Shown here: positions 24,201 to 35,215 of the stretch, piece by piece
Layout of the letters: each line of letters starts with the position of its first letter
Position numbering within the stretch: position 1 is the first letter of the stretch
Source of the DNA: Homalodisca vitripennis
Taxonomy: Eukaryota; Arthropoda; Insecta; Hemiptera; Cicadellidae
Assembly: GCF_021130785.1 (NCBI RefSeq)
Contig: NW_025777470.1
Span: forward strand, 1-64,000
Direction: 5' to 3'
Length of the DNA: 64,000 nt
The notes under the pieces: model-generated
What the model was told of the DNA's origin: nothing
Database searches by the model: none
What the model saw: only the letters and a program-made list of their open reading frames with translations
Made by a program: the position numbers and the translations under genes

Positions 24201-24544
24201 TTGTTTACTATGTTATGACTTATTTTATTATTTACCAATTTACTAGTACTATATTGACTAGTTTCTACTAGGATGGTTTTTGTACTATTTTAGTGAATAT
24301 TAATCACCTGTTTACGAATAAATTGAATATACAGTAGTATAATTACGTTTATATTGATGGATATTCTTTCATAATTACTCTAAAATTTTTTTACAGTTGG
24401 AAATAAAATAAATAAATATAATAAATATATTGAAAAATAAATAGCGCAAACCAAAATCCAAGTGAAATGGACTTATAAATACAACATTATTTTCTTACTT
24501 CATGTGTAAGATATCTGATTTCGTAAAATTGTACCACTCACACT

Positions 24545-24665
24545 ATAACAAGATCTTCTAACCTGTAAACCCTCCGATGCACTCCCGCACCCTCCTCTCC
24601 GTCTGTAGTCCTTACCAATCAGCTTTGTGTCCTTTAACAGTTACGTGTCGTGATTACAAATATAT
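24545..24665 (+). promoter_or_regulatory. Conserved CCAAT-containing block, F2 copy
   Basis: 'CTTACCAATCAGCTTTGTGT' and CAGTTACGTGTCGTGATTAC are shared with F3 at 42,600-42,725, preceded in both by CGCACCCTYCT and GTCTGTAGTC. It is a compact island of higher G+C in AT-rich flanks. ACCAATCAGC is a textbook CCAAT-box context, but regulation is inferred, not shown. Confidence 0.35.
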
Positions 24666-24741
24666 TGCGTTTCAGACTTTAATTTTGGAGTATTAGCATT
24701 ATTATCTCAATTTTGATTTTGTGATTTATTTTTTCCATGGT

Positions 24742-24838
24742 ATATAAATATAAGTAAATAAATACATATGTGTGTGTATATATATATACACATATATAAA
24801 TTATACACACATATATATTTATTTACTTATATTTATGT
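24742..24838. repeat. Near-perfect AT-rich palindrome
   Basis: Left arm contains 'AAATATAAGTAAATAAATA' followed by CATATGTGTGTGTATA. The right arm is its reverse complement, TATACACACATATA then 'TATTTATTTACTTATATTT'. Arms of about 37 bp face each other across about 20 bp. A third partial copy of the left arm starts at about 24,884. It could extrude as a cruciform. Confidence 0.8.
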
Positions 24839-25007
24839 ATATTAAATTAAATAAGGCTATTGGCATTTATAAAATTTTATATATATAAGTAAATAAATAC
24901 ATATATGTGTATATTGTATTTATAAATATATATATATAAATACATAATTGTAAAATATATATATATATTCACAATTAAATAAATCTATTGCCATTTATAC
25001 AATTTTA

Positions 25008-25010
<3 letters not shown>

Positions 25011-25056
<46 letters not shown>
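25011..25056. repeat. (TA)n microsatellite
   Basis: Uninterrupted TA dinucleotides for about 40 bp, ending in ACACACAC. Confidence 0.95.
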
Positions 25057-25206
25057 TATTCTTTAAAATCTAATATTCATCCCATTATAAAACAAATTAG
25101 TTGTAAAATGTAATTATTAAAAATATATAACAATATTATTATGAATTACGTAAAAGTATTAAAACTTGTATTTACATAGTACTAAATTGATAAACTAATT
25201 GGTTTT

Positions 25207-25274
25207 ATATGTATATATATTTTATTATATATATTATTTGTGTATATTGTATATATATATTATATATATATATG

Positions 25275-25357
<83 letters not shown>

Positions 25358-25358
25358 C
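25207..25358. repeat. (TA)n microsatellite, interrupted
   Basis: About 150 bp of TA repeats with interruptions. The 61-codon tyrosine/isoleucine-rich frame over it is a by-product of the repeat and not a gene. Confidence 0.95.
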
Positions 25359-25678
25359 GTGACTCATGGTATAAATCACAATGAAACTTTTGAAAATACA
25401 TAATATTCACTCAAACCTATTCGGCAAGTACATACAAATTCAAACCCAATTTACCTCAGAACATTAGAACAAGCACACCAATTGGTTTTAAAGAGCAAAA
25501 TTCCACATGGACTCAACATCAGATAACTTAGCCAAAAACGTCTAAATTTGAAATCAACATATGGAACAATTGTTTAGTTCATGTCATCTGTATTTATTAT
25601 TATTACTTATTCACTGTTTATTTACTTTCGTTTGTACTGTTTTCTTTTATATTTTTATATTTTATACAAATTTTTGCA

Positions 25679-25712
25679 CCTGAAGACGGTTTTCACCGAA
25701 ATATAGTGCCAA
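25679..25712 (+). repeat. Short hairpin motif 'CTGAAGACGG...ACCGAAA'
   Basis: CCTGAAGACGGTTTTCACCG followed by AAATATAGTGCC. CGGT and ACCG can pair around TTTC. Similar CTGAAGA-hairpin-CCGAAACG sequences are common at the ends of animal retroelements, so this may be a retroelement fragment. One short match is weak evidence. Confidence 0.25.
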
Positions 25713-25756
25713 TGTTTTAAAAACACTTTGTTTTAATTGTAAAGTAATTTACTACA

Positions 25757-25759
<3 letters not shown>

Positions 25760-25816
<57 letters not shown>

Positions 25817-25817
25817 C
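25760..25817. repeat. (TA)n microsatellite
   Basis: TA dinucleotides with one phase break, about 50 bp upstream of the first tRNA-like sequence. Confidence 0.95.
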
Positions 25818-25864
25818 TTATTTATCTACTTTCAATAAACATTGAATCAAAAAGTACTTAAATT

Positions 25865-25930
25865 GCTTTGGTGTAATGGTAGCACATTCACCCAGCAAGT
25901 GAGAGATCCGGGTTTGAGTCCTGTCGGAGC
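25865..25930 (+). tRNA. tRNA-like SINE head, copy 1
   Basis: 66 bases that fold partly as a tRNA. GCTTTGG at the 5' end can pair with TCGGAGC at the 3' end if G-T pairs are allowed. TCACC...GTGA forms the anticodon stem with loop CCAGCAA (formal anticodon AGC, but position 33 is C rather than T). The T arm is CCGGG-TTTGAGT-CCTGT. 'TGGTGTAATGG' matches the RNA polymerase III A box exactly, and GGTTTGAGTCC differs from the B box by one base. The D arm is short by about two bases compared with copy 2. This is more likely a tRNA-derived repeat than a working tRNA. Confidence 0.55.
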
Positions 25931-26125
25931 AAGTACTCTTTCTCATTAAATGTTAATTGAAATTATATTCTGCTATTTCCGTTAATACAAATTTTTATTA
26001 ATGTAAATAAAAATCGTTTGACAGGTATTTGGTGTTGTAATCATATTTTACAATAGTTTGGTTATTAAAACTCATATGTGACAGATACGGCCAAGTAAAA
26101 TATAATTGAATCGTAAATAGTAAGG

Positions 26126-26193
26126 GCTCGGTGGTGTAATAGTAGAACATTCACCCGGTAAGTGAGAGATCCGGGTTCGAGTCCCGGCGGAGC
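26126..26193 (+). tRNA. tRNA-like SINE head, copy 2
   Basis: GCTCGGTGGTGTAATAGTAG start, anticodon loop CCGGTAA (formal anticodon GGT), and T arm CCGGG-TTCGAGT-CCCGG with perfect five-base pairing. The B box GGTTCGAGTCC is perfect; the A box TGGTGTAATAG has one change. One base seems missing from the 5' acceptor strand (GCTCGG against CGGAGC). A T6 run starts six bases after the tRNA-like part, as in a polymerase III terminator. The tail GATTCAATTTTTATTGAAAT resembles the tail of copy 1, supporting a SINE family. The two copies have different formal anticodons, which argues against functional tRNAs. Confidence 0.55.
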
Positions 26194-26339
26194 AAGTAAT
26201 TTTTTGATTCAATTTTTATTGAAATTAAATTCAACTAATGTAATTTATACAAATTTAATGAATAGATGTATATATATTTGTATTCTATCAACCCCGCTGA
26301 CGATTTAAAATCACTAACAACAAAAACGAACCTTAAAAT

Positions 26340-27760
26340 AGGTAACAAAATAAATCTTGAGAACTAAACGTATTTAGATTATTTATAAATCGGTCTTATG
26401 ATGGGATTCATTTCGTTTTCACCGATCAAAACTTTCAGATCACAATACCACAATTTTAATATGAATTAAATTGATAAATATATATTTGGGCTTACAACAT
26501 ATAATGTGCGATATGTGTATCATGGCGTATCTTTAGTAATTTAATTCGATTCAATAAAAAAGTTGTAACTGGGGGTACTTATATATTGTATATATATATA
26601 TAATATATATATATATATATACATGGGATACACCCTATTCATTAGCTGTCCTCATATTTAAGTATATTAAGATATTTGGGGTTTAGTTTTGTGGGAAAAG
26701 TGCATTTTACATATTTCATAACACCGAAAAATTTTCGTTTTACAGTGAATCATTATCTACTAACTTGCTAAATTAAATAACATTACCACATTATACACGA
26801 ATTTATGATTTTAAGGATACGAAGAGAATTCCATGATTTCGCAAATCCAATTTTAGAAACTAAAAACTGGCATAGAGTTTGATTTTAATTTTTAATTCAG
26901 TAACATTATCATCACAACAATAAATGCGAATAATGAAGATATAAATATATTATAAGTACTACAAGATGCAATTACATTTTTTATGGCGCTACATTACCTT
27001 CCAAAAAACAAAGATAGAAGGATTGTTAAAAAATATAAACTAAACAAAACTGTTCGTTCAAGAAGACAAATATTTTGTAATACGTTGTTCAGATTGTCAA
27101 ATATTTTCCTTCTCCCGGTTTTTAACATCATATCCCTACGGATAAGTCAATGTACGATGTATGTAGCTAAAAAACAGTACTTGGTTCTTTGTTACATTCT
27201 GCTGCAAAACCTTTTCCAACTTAGTTTTATTATTATACATTTTGAGTTTAGTCATATACAAGAGCATAAAATTAACTGTAAGGGATACCTGTAAGACTCT
27301 GTATGTGACTAAATATTTTTAATTTAGATGTTATTGTAACGTGAATATCACTTACCAAATGTTTAATTATTCCTTAGAATTAAACACTTTATTCTTTCCA
27401 TATTCATAACTTAAAGAAAAATTAATCTTAAGTACCGAATAAATATTTGTAAAATTTGATCCATTCATTAAAACTGAAGAAAACAAACATATTTAATTTT
27501 TTCGTACAACAGTTTTAATCAAGTAAAGCGATGAATTTAAAAAATATATTAACACAATTAATTCAATGGTTTCACAATCAATGTAGTTTTATTTATGGCA
27601 TTAATTTAATTGCCTATTGTATTTTAACCCAAAAAGTCTATATTAAAATTTAGAAAATAAACTTGTTTTTGAAAATAAAGAATTATGAGTTATAGAACAA
27701 CGTGAAGTTAATTGTTTATTTTACCTTTCAATATCTTAGCCTAACTTCAGTATCCTCATT
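26340..27760 (-). repeat. Large repeat unit, truncated copy R3 (reverse)
   Basis: 26,360-26,540 matches 44,060-44,220, including the CATATAATGTG segment. 26,800-27,300 matches 10,230-10,720 and 44,290-44,720, including 'TCAAATATTTTCCTTCTC'. 27,580-27,750 matches 11,090-11,250. Similarity stops near 27,760, whereas R1 and R2 continue for about 5 kb more, so R3 is cut by deletion or by the unrelated block that follows. Confidence 0.7.
26800..27128 (-). pseudogene. Broken copy of the R1 154-codon frame
   Basis: The start codon (27,126-27,128) and first residues MLKTGRRKIFDN align with R1. There is a short in-frame difference, then CLLERTVLFSLYFLTILLSL matches the R1 segment VLVERTVFTVYIFLTI. 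A stop follows after 44 codons at 26,994. Homologous DNA continues to about 26,800 without an open frame. If the R1 frame is a real exon, this is a dead copy. Confidence 0.3.
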
Positions 27761-28669
27761 CTCCTTTAGATTATAGAGAGCAATAACGATGTTGGACCTT
27801 TCGTGGATGTAAATATCGTCCTTGGAATAATTTCCAAGATCACTTTTAAGTAATAATGGCTTTTTCAGAGCCAGTTTTGTTTAAATTTTAGTTAATGTTT
27901 TTAGATTATACTTGATATTATCAACACTTCTTTAAACTTTATAAAATATAAATCAAAGCGTAGAGACTTACAAGTGTTATTGGTATTTTGTTGTAACAGA
28001 ATACATCGACGGAAATATTTCCGTTTGATTAGTATTTTGCTATTTAGAAAAGTAAATTTCTGTGATATTTTTCACGCTTCAAATCCAAAGATGGAAGTAT
28101 CCGTTATGGATATGTACTACATACACTATATTTTACAGTTGTATCATAAGAATGAGTTAAATAAATCATCCTACGTAATAAATTAAATTTTTATTCCAAT
28201 CCCACTTTAGAGAATAACAGTAGACTATTATTAGATGATCCTCCTACCATCATTATTGAAAAAATTACATTAGTACATAGGAACGTAACTTCCCTTCGAG
28301 GCTACAATAATATCAAACGTTGTAAAAATATACCTTTCTTTCATTCAAGCTGGAAGAGACAATTTTAAAGATTTGCTTGGAAAGATTTTTGCGTTTCATC
28401 ATATTACAACCATATAAGGTAGAAAGACACCTTAAAACCTAAGTTCAAAATAATTTTTAAAGTTAAGATTTATACATTTTTAAAAAAATTCCCCACTTCA
28501 CCTATTGTCAGTAGGTGTTCTCAGATAAAAATTGATCTTACGCAACTAAAGAGGAAATGGCACATTGAAGAAAAGAAAGTTTAAAAGAGTGGCTGTACGT
28601 ATGGAACACAAATGAATTAAAAATTAAACCCACTTAATAAATATTCTGTTAGATATTATTAGTATATAT

Positions 28670-28734
<65 letters not shown>

Positions 28735-29118
28735 AGGGTTCAGCAAAGCCTGTTACGCAACACTTTTTAAACTAAATAAATAATATTTTCTCGTATACAC
28801 GAACCTGTAAAGATTATACTACGTGTCTATTGTTTGGTGTACACTAAAATACATTAATACAACTTTGTTTATTATATTATAGAACTTGGAATGTAATAAT
28901 AGCATTCTCTAAATTATATTATAGACGCTAAATAATTATTTGAATATAATATTATGTAGTAGATTTTAATACAAGGGAATCATTATAGAATATACATTTT
29001 TAATATTTGTATATACAGTATTTGCCAATATACCTCAATCTATTAGTTATATCGGCTATAAAATACATTTCTATAGTTATCATATTAATCACGTTGTACC
29101 AATTGTAGTAAATTGTAA
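27761..29118. other. Non-repeat stretch, no gene seen
   Basis: No similarity to the array units was noticed. The 70-codon frame at 27,974-28,186 is unsupported. It contains a (TA)n tract at 28,663-28,732. A short GTTCAGCAAAGCCTGTTACG sequence directly after that tract resembles TCTCAGCGAAGTCTGTTACG at 53,223. Confidence 0.5.
28663..28732. repeat. (TA)n microsatellite
   Basis: About 70 bp of TA dinucleotides with one phase break. Confidence 0.95.
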
Positions 29119-29371
29119 TTGTGGGGTAACTGGATTACCGGTGGAAGGATTAGGCCCAGAAGAATGATAAGGACTGGACAATACAAAGGAGGCTTCTATC
29201 AGCGAGGCGCGCATCGCAGATGGGAGTGTTTGATAACGGAATTGAGTGGTGGGGTGAGGTATACGTGCCGTACCTCCCGTCTCAGTTGGTCAGTAGTAGC
29301 AGTAACGAGTAAAGTGCTTAGAGTTATTCTTGCTAATCGTCATCGAACCTGCGGATGCTTTCAGCAATTTT
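29119..29371 (+). other. GC-richer block of unknown origin, possibly a retroelement or 5' transcript end
   Basis: About 250 bp of near-balanced composition in otherwise AT-rich DNA, with no second copy in the window. It includes GAGGCGCGCATCGCAGATGG and two TCAGT motifs (CTCAGTTGGTCAGTAGTAGC), which is the arthropod initiator core. An 84-codon frame spans it but begins at a non-ATG codon and matches nothing I recognise. A tandem repeat follows at once. This could be an LTR fragment of a retrotransposon or the 5' end of a transcript; I cannot tell which. Confidence 0.3.
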
Positions 29372-29472
29372 AATTCTCTAACAGTAAAGAATTCTTTAAT
29401 TGTGTAACACTGAAGAATTCTTTAATTCTCTAACACTGAAGAATTCTTAAAAAATTCTAACACTGAAAAGAA
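29372..29472 (+). repeat. Minisatellite, about 28-30 bp unit
   Basis: Four imperfect copies of AATTCTnTAAnnnTAACACTGAAG. 'AACACTGAAGAATTCTTTAA' and AACACTGAAGAATTCTTAAA are adjacent units, and the last copy is shortened. Confidence 0.8.
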
Positions 29473-30098
29473 GTAATATTTAAAGTAAAGTAAAGAAAAT
29501 TAGTAGCTAAATAAAATTGAATTTTGAAGATAAATTAAAGTGAAGAATTGCCAGATCAGTTTAGAGTGTGAAAGTTTTGAATTTTGAAAATTGATTAAAA
29601 GACAAGCTGTAAGAACGTTGTACATTTTTGAGTGACGAATATATTACAATTTTGAATTTAAAAGTCATCAAGAAGTTTTTATTTTAATTTTAAATCCAGT
29701 AATTATTTTCAAGAAGAAGTTTTATTTTTGCTTGAACTTTATTTATTTCAGAAGATTTTCTTTTCCTTTTTGAACTTTTACAAAAGTTTAAATTTCAAAG
29801 CTAACCTCTCATGTGCCCAGTAAAACCGGTACATCGTTACTTTAATAAACAGAAATGGGCTTGATCAGTGAGAAAAGAAGTAGTGGTTTTTAAAATAAAT
29901 GACAGAATTGTAAGATACTAGAGACTGCTCAATCAGCTGGAACATTTAGTATTCATATAAGTGCACCGAGATTATATTTGAACAGTTTTAGGTACCATCG
30001 AGCTTCATATAAGCAAAAGTGTCAAACATTTTAGTAAAACTCTCTAGGAATAAATAACTCACATTTACCTTTCAAGTCCAGAAAACTTTTAAAGTTAA

Positions 30099-30275
30099 TA
30101 CCTCCAAGAGCAGTTTCCCAATGCCCAGATATACAGATATGAGAAATTTCCTAAGAATATGAGCAGGGATATCCTGGGCTATCGCCTGGAATATTTTAAA
30201 GGAAGAAGACAACTTCCAGAGGATTACTTTTATGTTCATGTTTTGATGAAATTTATGAAGCTAAATTTAAATTAA
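30099..30275 (+). CDS. Candidate C-terminal coding fragment, 58 codons, unidentified
   Basis: I do not recognise the product. The frame is open from just after a stop at 30,096 to TAA at 30,273. It has balanced, protein-like composition, unlike the I/F/Y/K-rich random frames elsewhere. Residues 10-29 read QIYRYEKFPKNMSRDILGYR, followed by LEYFKGRRQLPEDYFYVHVL. The first ATG is at 30,159 (MSRDILGYR...). The codons use G and C freely, while the flanks are AT-rich. An AATAAA lies 111 bases after the stop, so this could be a 3'-terminal exon or the end of a retrocopy. CAG dinucleotide-rich possible acceptors lie just upstream (TTCAAGTCCAG at about 30,081), but no upstream exon was found. There is no second copy in the window. 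Confidence 0.35.
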   Translation, partial: YLQEQFPNAQIYRYEKFPKNMSRDILGYRLEYFKGRRQLPEDYFYVHVLMKFMKLNLN

Positions 30276-30385
30276 ATTTTGAAATATTAGAATTTTCATT
30301 ATTAAGTTAATTACGAACAGTATTCCTTTCTTGTGGTATTTGAAATGAAAATGTTTAAGTAAAAGGACGGTACCATTTAGTAAAG

Positions 30386-30391
30386 AATAAA
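30386..30391 (+). terminator. Possible poly(A) signal AATAAA
   Basis: AATAAATAAAA lies 111 bases downstream of the stop of the 58-codon frame. AATAAA is frequent by chance in such AT-rich DNA, so it only supports the frame weakly. Confidence 0.25.
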
Positions 30392-32984
30392 TAAAACTAG
30401 ATATATTCTTGTATTAATAACGTGCTGTTCATAAAATCTCCAATTTAAACACTTTATAAGTTTAACAAAAATTTAATGAAAATAGATGCGATTTTTTACA
30501 ATTTCACTCACCTATCCACCAGCTGATGTTGTTTCTTGAAAGGGGATTTATAAAATACAACGTCCATAGAAAGTAATAAGGAGAATATATCGAGACATAT
30601 ATATTGTAATCACTAAACTACATGATACAATTTTAACGGATGTACTATTAACAATATATATTTGTATTAGAGATTCGCATAGTGATAGTATTACCTGTCT
30701 GTGTATTTCGTAGAAATTGTACTGTTATAAATAATTGATTAAATTGTATTCGTCATCTTCAGTAATAATTAGATTAGGTTCAGTTTATTAAATACAGAGT
30801 ACGGTAAGGTTACGGTTAGTAACTGTAATTAAATAATACAGAAAAACAATATTTTCGTATCTATTCTAGTGATCAATAATAAATGTAAGCAGCATATAAT
30901 GTTGTTATAAAGACACAATAATTACAATTTTGCTACGTTTAAATCGTAATGTCTTAACAATCAGGTAAAGAATATTATGTTCAAGTGCATAACAGAATCA
31001 TCCGCAAACTATAAAACCTTATCTATATCGTCTGCCTGTTCAAAAACATATCAAGAATGAAACGGTCTATACTCTTGAAATCTTGCATGCAACCTTTGCA
31101 AATCCTGTGACGCACACGCGGTGTGGCTTACTCCTTGTATTAAGTGACTGATGATTTATTTTTTAGTAAGTAGTTTAATTTAAACTAAAGTAGGTCTTTG
31201 AGTTCTAAACTGCGCTTAGATTGGCTTTCTTTTGATAGAACACGTAAGTATTCAATAGATAAATTAGCCGTTATTGATTTAAAGGGAATGGGTTATTCCA
31301 TATAATTTTCATTAATTGATGCAATAGACAAACTATAAAAACTCCTTTTTATCTATGTAAATATAAATGTTATTACAATCGTAACATTTTGATATTCTAC
31401 ACTATTTTCATGACCAACAGTTTGTTATAGTATAATGTAGACATAGTGGATCACAACGACTTTTCAATATTAAGGTAACAAGATAATATATTACGATAAT
31501 TGTGTTAAAACAATAAATATTGTTGTAATATTCGTTCCAATATTGTTTGTTTTATATTGTAGTATTACTTTAAATGTTAACGAGCACACTTGTAAATTTT
31601 TTGTACGTTTTCTTACATTAATGAAGTGTAGAATTGTATGTATTTATGGCTTTTATTTACTAGCTATACCATGTAATCTTTTACAATGATATTATCAAAT
31701 ACAGAATATTTATATAGATTAATCTTGCTAGAATAACGCATATATAATTATATTTTAAAAACAACAAAAACAGCGCTAAGTTAAATTCTGTAAAACACTT
31801 TTCAAAACTAGAACAGAGTCTACTGGGAACCACAAAAGTATCATACTTCTTAAGCATGTGCATCACACACACTTGTGTCCTCACATTTAATATGTTTATA
31901 CTACTTTGAACACTCTACTATTTTTTCTACTGTAGTTATGTTATACATTCGGATTATTGCATCGAAATGCATTTTTTTTGAGCAGTGAATTAATTCTAAA
32001 GCCTAAATTAGTTTAGAATTTAGTAGCGAATATCTAGTAAAGTACCTTAGAATGCTTTCTCGTTTATTTTTTACTGTATTCACTTTAATTTTAATTTTGT
32101 ACAGTATTTAATTTTAGTAAATTAAAGTAAATTTTAATTTTAATTTAATTTAAACGTTGTTTTTGAAAACGGATGGAAAGCCAAAATATTTTCTTACCAC
32201 AATCTGAGAAGTACAGATTTGAAGATAAGATACGATAAGTAGTTTAAATTACCATCCTTGATTAAGGCTAGTTTATAATTAAGATATGTAGACGTTTAAT
32301 GCAGTTTAAAAGAACTATACAATAAAAAAGACCAAGGGTATTTGGGTTGGTATCGCATTGTGATAAATTTAAAAAGTGTTAATGCACAATCAATAATTGC
32401 TATTGTTAATTGATGAAAAAAAGATATCAAACCTTACTGTCACAAAGTTTAAATGCAGATGTTTCTAAAAGTATGGGACAGTAAAGCTACACAGCATAAA
32501 ATTAATGCGGTAAAATGATATATTTTGAACTCAAATCGGAGAATTCCGTTAAAAGAGGATTTCTTCACGATACTAAGTCTTACTGGGTTCATAAATAAAT
32601 GATGGTGCGACTAAATTAAATTCACTGTAAAATTTCAAAACCTTCACTTGTGCGTTAAAAATGTCAGCTTTTAACGGTAAATGGTACAAATGTGCAAGTT
32701 TTGGTATTTTAGTTTACATTTTATAACTGAACATTCAGTTAATTCATTCAGTATTTATAATTTAAAGAATATCTTAATTTTAATATATATGGAAAAATAG
32801 CATCAGTCGAAAATTCTTACCATGTAGACGTACTTTTTGGGATTTTAAATACGTCCGTCTATGTGAATTTGCCCCGTGGTATTCAAAAATTATCAATAAA
32901 AATATAATGGGAGTATTTTTATTTTCTTTCAAACAAGCCATTATTTTTATTGTTCCACTTTCCAAGATAAAAATTACTTCGCAA
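30392..32984. other. AT-rich stretch, no gene or repeat recognised
   Basis: Two frames of 61 to 67 codons (31,681 and 32,780, minus) have no supporting homology. No copy of the array landmarks was found until 'CCCAGACCAATCAGTTG' near 33,017, which parallels 'CCCAGAAAAGTCAGTTCC' at 20,996 in F2. Confidence 0.5.
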
Positions 32985-33109
32985 ATGATAGAATAATATT
33001 TTCTGATCTCATCTCATCCCAGACCAATCAGTTGAAATAATTTAAATACATTTGAATAACGTTTCAGGTATAAAAGTTTTAACGAAAGAATTGAAGAAAA
33101 AAAGTACAA

Positions 33110-33260
33110 ACAGTAAAGTTCGGCGTCGTTGAGAGTTATTCAGCAACAAATCGCCCGCATACAAACACCTGGTGGTGGTAGTGGGGTAGGGTTGGAAAGC
33201 CACATATGTCAGAGGGACATATGTTGGCCAACTCAAGTTATATAAATTTATCAGTTATTT
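33110..33260 (+). repeat. GGT-repeat conserved block, F3 copy
   Basis: AGTTATTCAGCAACAAATCG, 'CCTGGTGGTGGTAGTGGGG' and GAGGGACATATGTTGGCCAA match the other three copies. The GGT run is shorter and interrupted. Confidence 0.65.
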
Positions 33261-34777
33261 TACTGTAACGCTTTACTGTAAAATGCATATAAAGCGATGA
33301 AATACTGCGACTTTTCAAATCAATATAGTTTTTATAATGTCTATAGTTTAACATCTTAATAAATCACATTTTGTACGTTTGTCTACATTGGAGATATTAA
33401 AATGATTGTAATGCTAGTAATTTCATGTGTTAGTAGGAAAATCTATTAATGAGATGGAACTACTGGCATAAAAACTAAAAATGGGTTTTGATTTTTGATG
33501 AAATTCATGGATAGTTTGAAATGACATCATAACTTTATTTTCGTGTAGCTTAAATGTTTTAGTCCTTGCGACGATCAAAGACACTGTTGCAGAGTTGGAA
33601 AGGTCAAAGTTTGTAATCACATTACGTGGTCAGGAGGAACGTACCGAATTAGTGGTCAGGTGGTCACAGGCGAACTGCACAGCTCAAGTTTTAATCTTGT
33701 ACAACTGTAATCCTTATTTTGTTATTTTATCGTTGCTTTCAGGGTTAATCGAAATAATTTGTTGAGCGTTATTTTTATTCAAAAGGGCACATTATCGGCT
33801 AGCCCCTATTCTGACGCTGCATTGTTAATAAAATACTGAGGTTTTATATTATATTACATATAATAACTGCGTATATATCGTGGTTCGTCTAAATTTATGT
33901 ACTGCATAAATTTTTTTACTGAGGCTTAGATTGTGTGTGGCTCAGTGCTAAAAATACGATTATCCGGATACTTATACTGATGGTTTATCTTTTATACTTA
34001 TTATAGAGTGTGTTATCTGAAAAAAAAAAAAACAATCAGTAGCATATAAATATTTAATTGAATTTTTTACAATCATAATCGTAGAATTTATATTTCATTA
34101 GAATTAAAACACAAATTCAAGTTCACACTGGGAAATAGTTTTGGATTTGTGTAAAACTGCTGTATATAAACGTAGTTTTATTATTTGACCTCATATTAAA
34201 AGCAAAACAACAGATGTAAGGCTGGCAGCTAACTCGCGTTCCATCTTAAGTGAAATTTATATTTCGACAAAGCATGAAACTACTTATTTAAAAATAATTA
34301 AAACAAAGAAGGCCAAGATAATCCAAATGCAACAATGTGAAATAAGTTCTCTCTCTGTAATTAAGTTCTTATGGATTAAATAGCTATTAGACCGCCGTCA
34401 TATGAAACTTGAATGTAATCCGCTGGTAAAGCATGTAGTAACAAAATAAAATAAAAATATACAGATTGTCTGGAGTTGTTTTCATCTTTTCAAAGTCTCA
34501 GCATTGTAAAACAAAGTATATCTTTATTAAATTGGCATTATTTGAATAAATATTTCGATGTTTCAATTTTAAACATGTTGAATTATTTAAAGTTTGTGGT
34601 GCATGATCCATCTGCAATATTATTAAATACGAGATAACTTTAAAGAGGAACATATTCCAAGAAATATATCATTTTTTAATTTTAGGGGTACTAACAAAAA
34701 AATACCCCTATGTACATAGGTCGAAACAGATATTAATGTACTGATAGGACAACAACAGCGCAACATTCAGCACATAT

Positions 34778-35215
34778 CAACAAGGAGCTTACACGGAGGT
34801 CTAATTGGTGGGATCTCCAATTAGTTGATACTGAGTAAATTAGCAAATATCGTGTAACACGCATTCAATTACTAAACAGACAACTTAGCACGCTGACGGA
34901 GCACATAATCAACATGGAGCTTACACGGAGTTTTGATCTCTAATCAGCTGGTGCTGATTAAAGTACCAAATATGGTTTAATACGCAATTAATAATGGAAA
35001 ATACAACGTCCACGTACCATATTCTGCACCATGGAGCTTACACGTAGGTCTGATAGGTGGGATCTCTAATCAGATAGTGCTGAGCAATCTACCAAATGTA
35101 GTTTAACAATCATTGAATTACTGAACAGACACCGTAATCGTACCATATTCAGCACATAGGCAACAAGGAGCTTACATGGTTGTTCTGATTGAATGGATCT
35201 CCATTAGCTGGCGGT
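34778..35215 (+). repeat. Hairpin-bearing tandem repeat, about 120-134 bp unit, 4 copies
   Basis: 'GGAGCTTACA' recurs at about 34,783, 34,916, 35,033 and 35,167. The first unit has CTAATTGG-TGGGATCT-CCAATTAG, a perfect 8 bp stem. Later units have imperfect versions (CTGATAGG...CTAATCAG). Units also share 'ATTACTAAACAGACAAC' or TTACTGAACAGACACC. Confidence 0.8.

Larger units (their letters stand above)
17190..24720 (+). repeat. Large repeat unit, copy F2 (forward)
   Basis: Collinear with F4 from 54,375 to 57,480 and with the later parts of F1, F3 and F4. Ordered landmarks are the donor-like block (17,190), the 'TCCAATTATGGCCCTTTG' block (18,374), X block (19,420), GGT block (21,095), 'GATGCAATCTCTGGTAATG' (21,956), 'GGGAAGCCTATCACTCAAGG' (22,491) and the CCAAT block (24,545). 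It is an inverted homologue of R1. There is no intact gene. Frames of 62 to 72 codons inside (18,676, 19,720, 21,066) are not kept in the other copies as protein, with the possible exception noted for the X block. Confidence 0.75.

Noticed and set aside
25199..25384. 61-codon Y/I-rich plus-strand frame
   Set aside because: It is the translation of a (TA)n microsatellite.
25865..26193. Two functional tRNA genes
   Set aside because: The formal anticodons differ, the base before the anticodon is C instead of T, and acceptor or D arms lack bases. The shared tails point to SINE copies.
26983..27294. 103-codon plus-strand frame in R3
   Set aside because: Antisense to the same R1-type remnant and not shared with R1.
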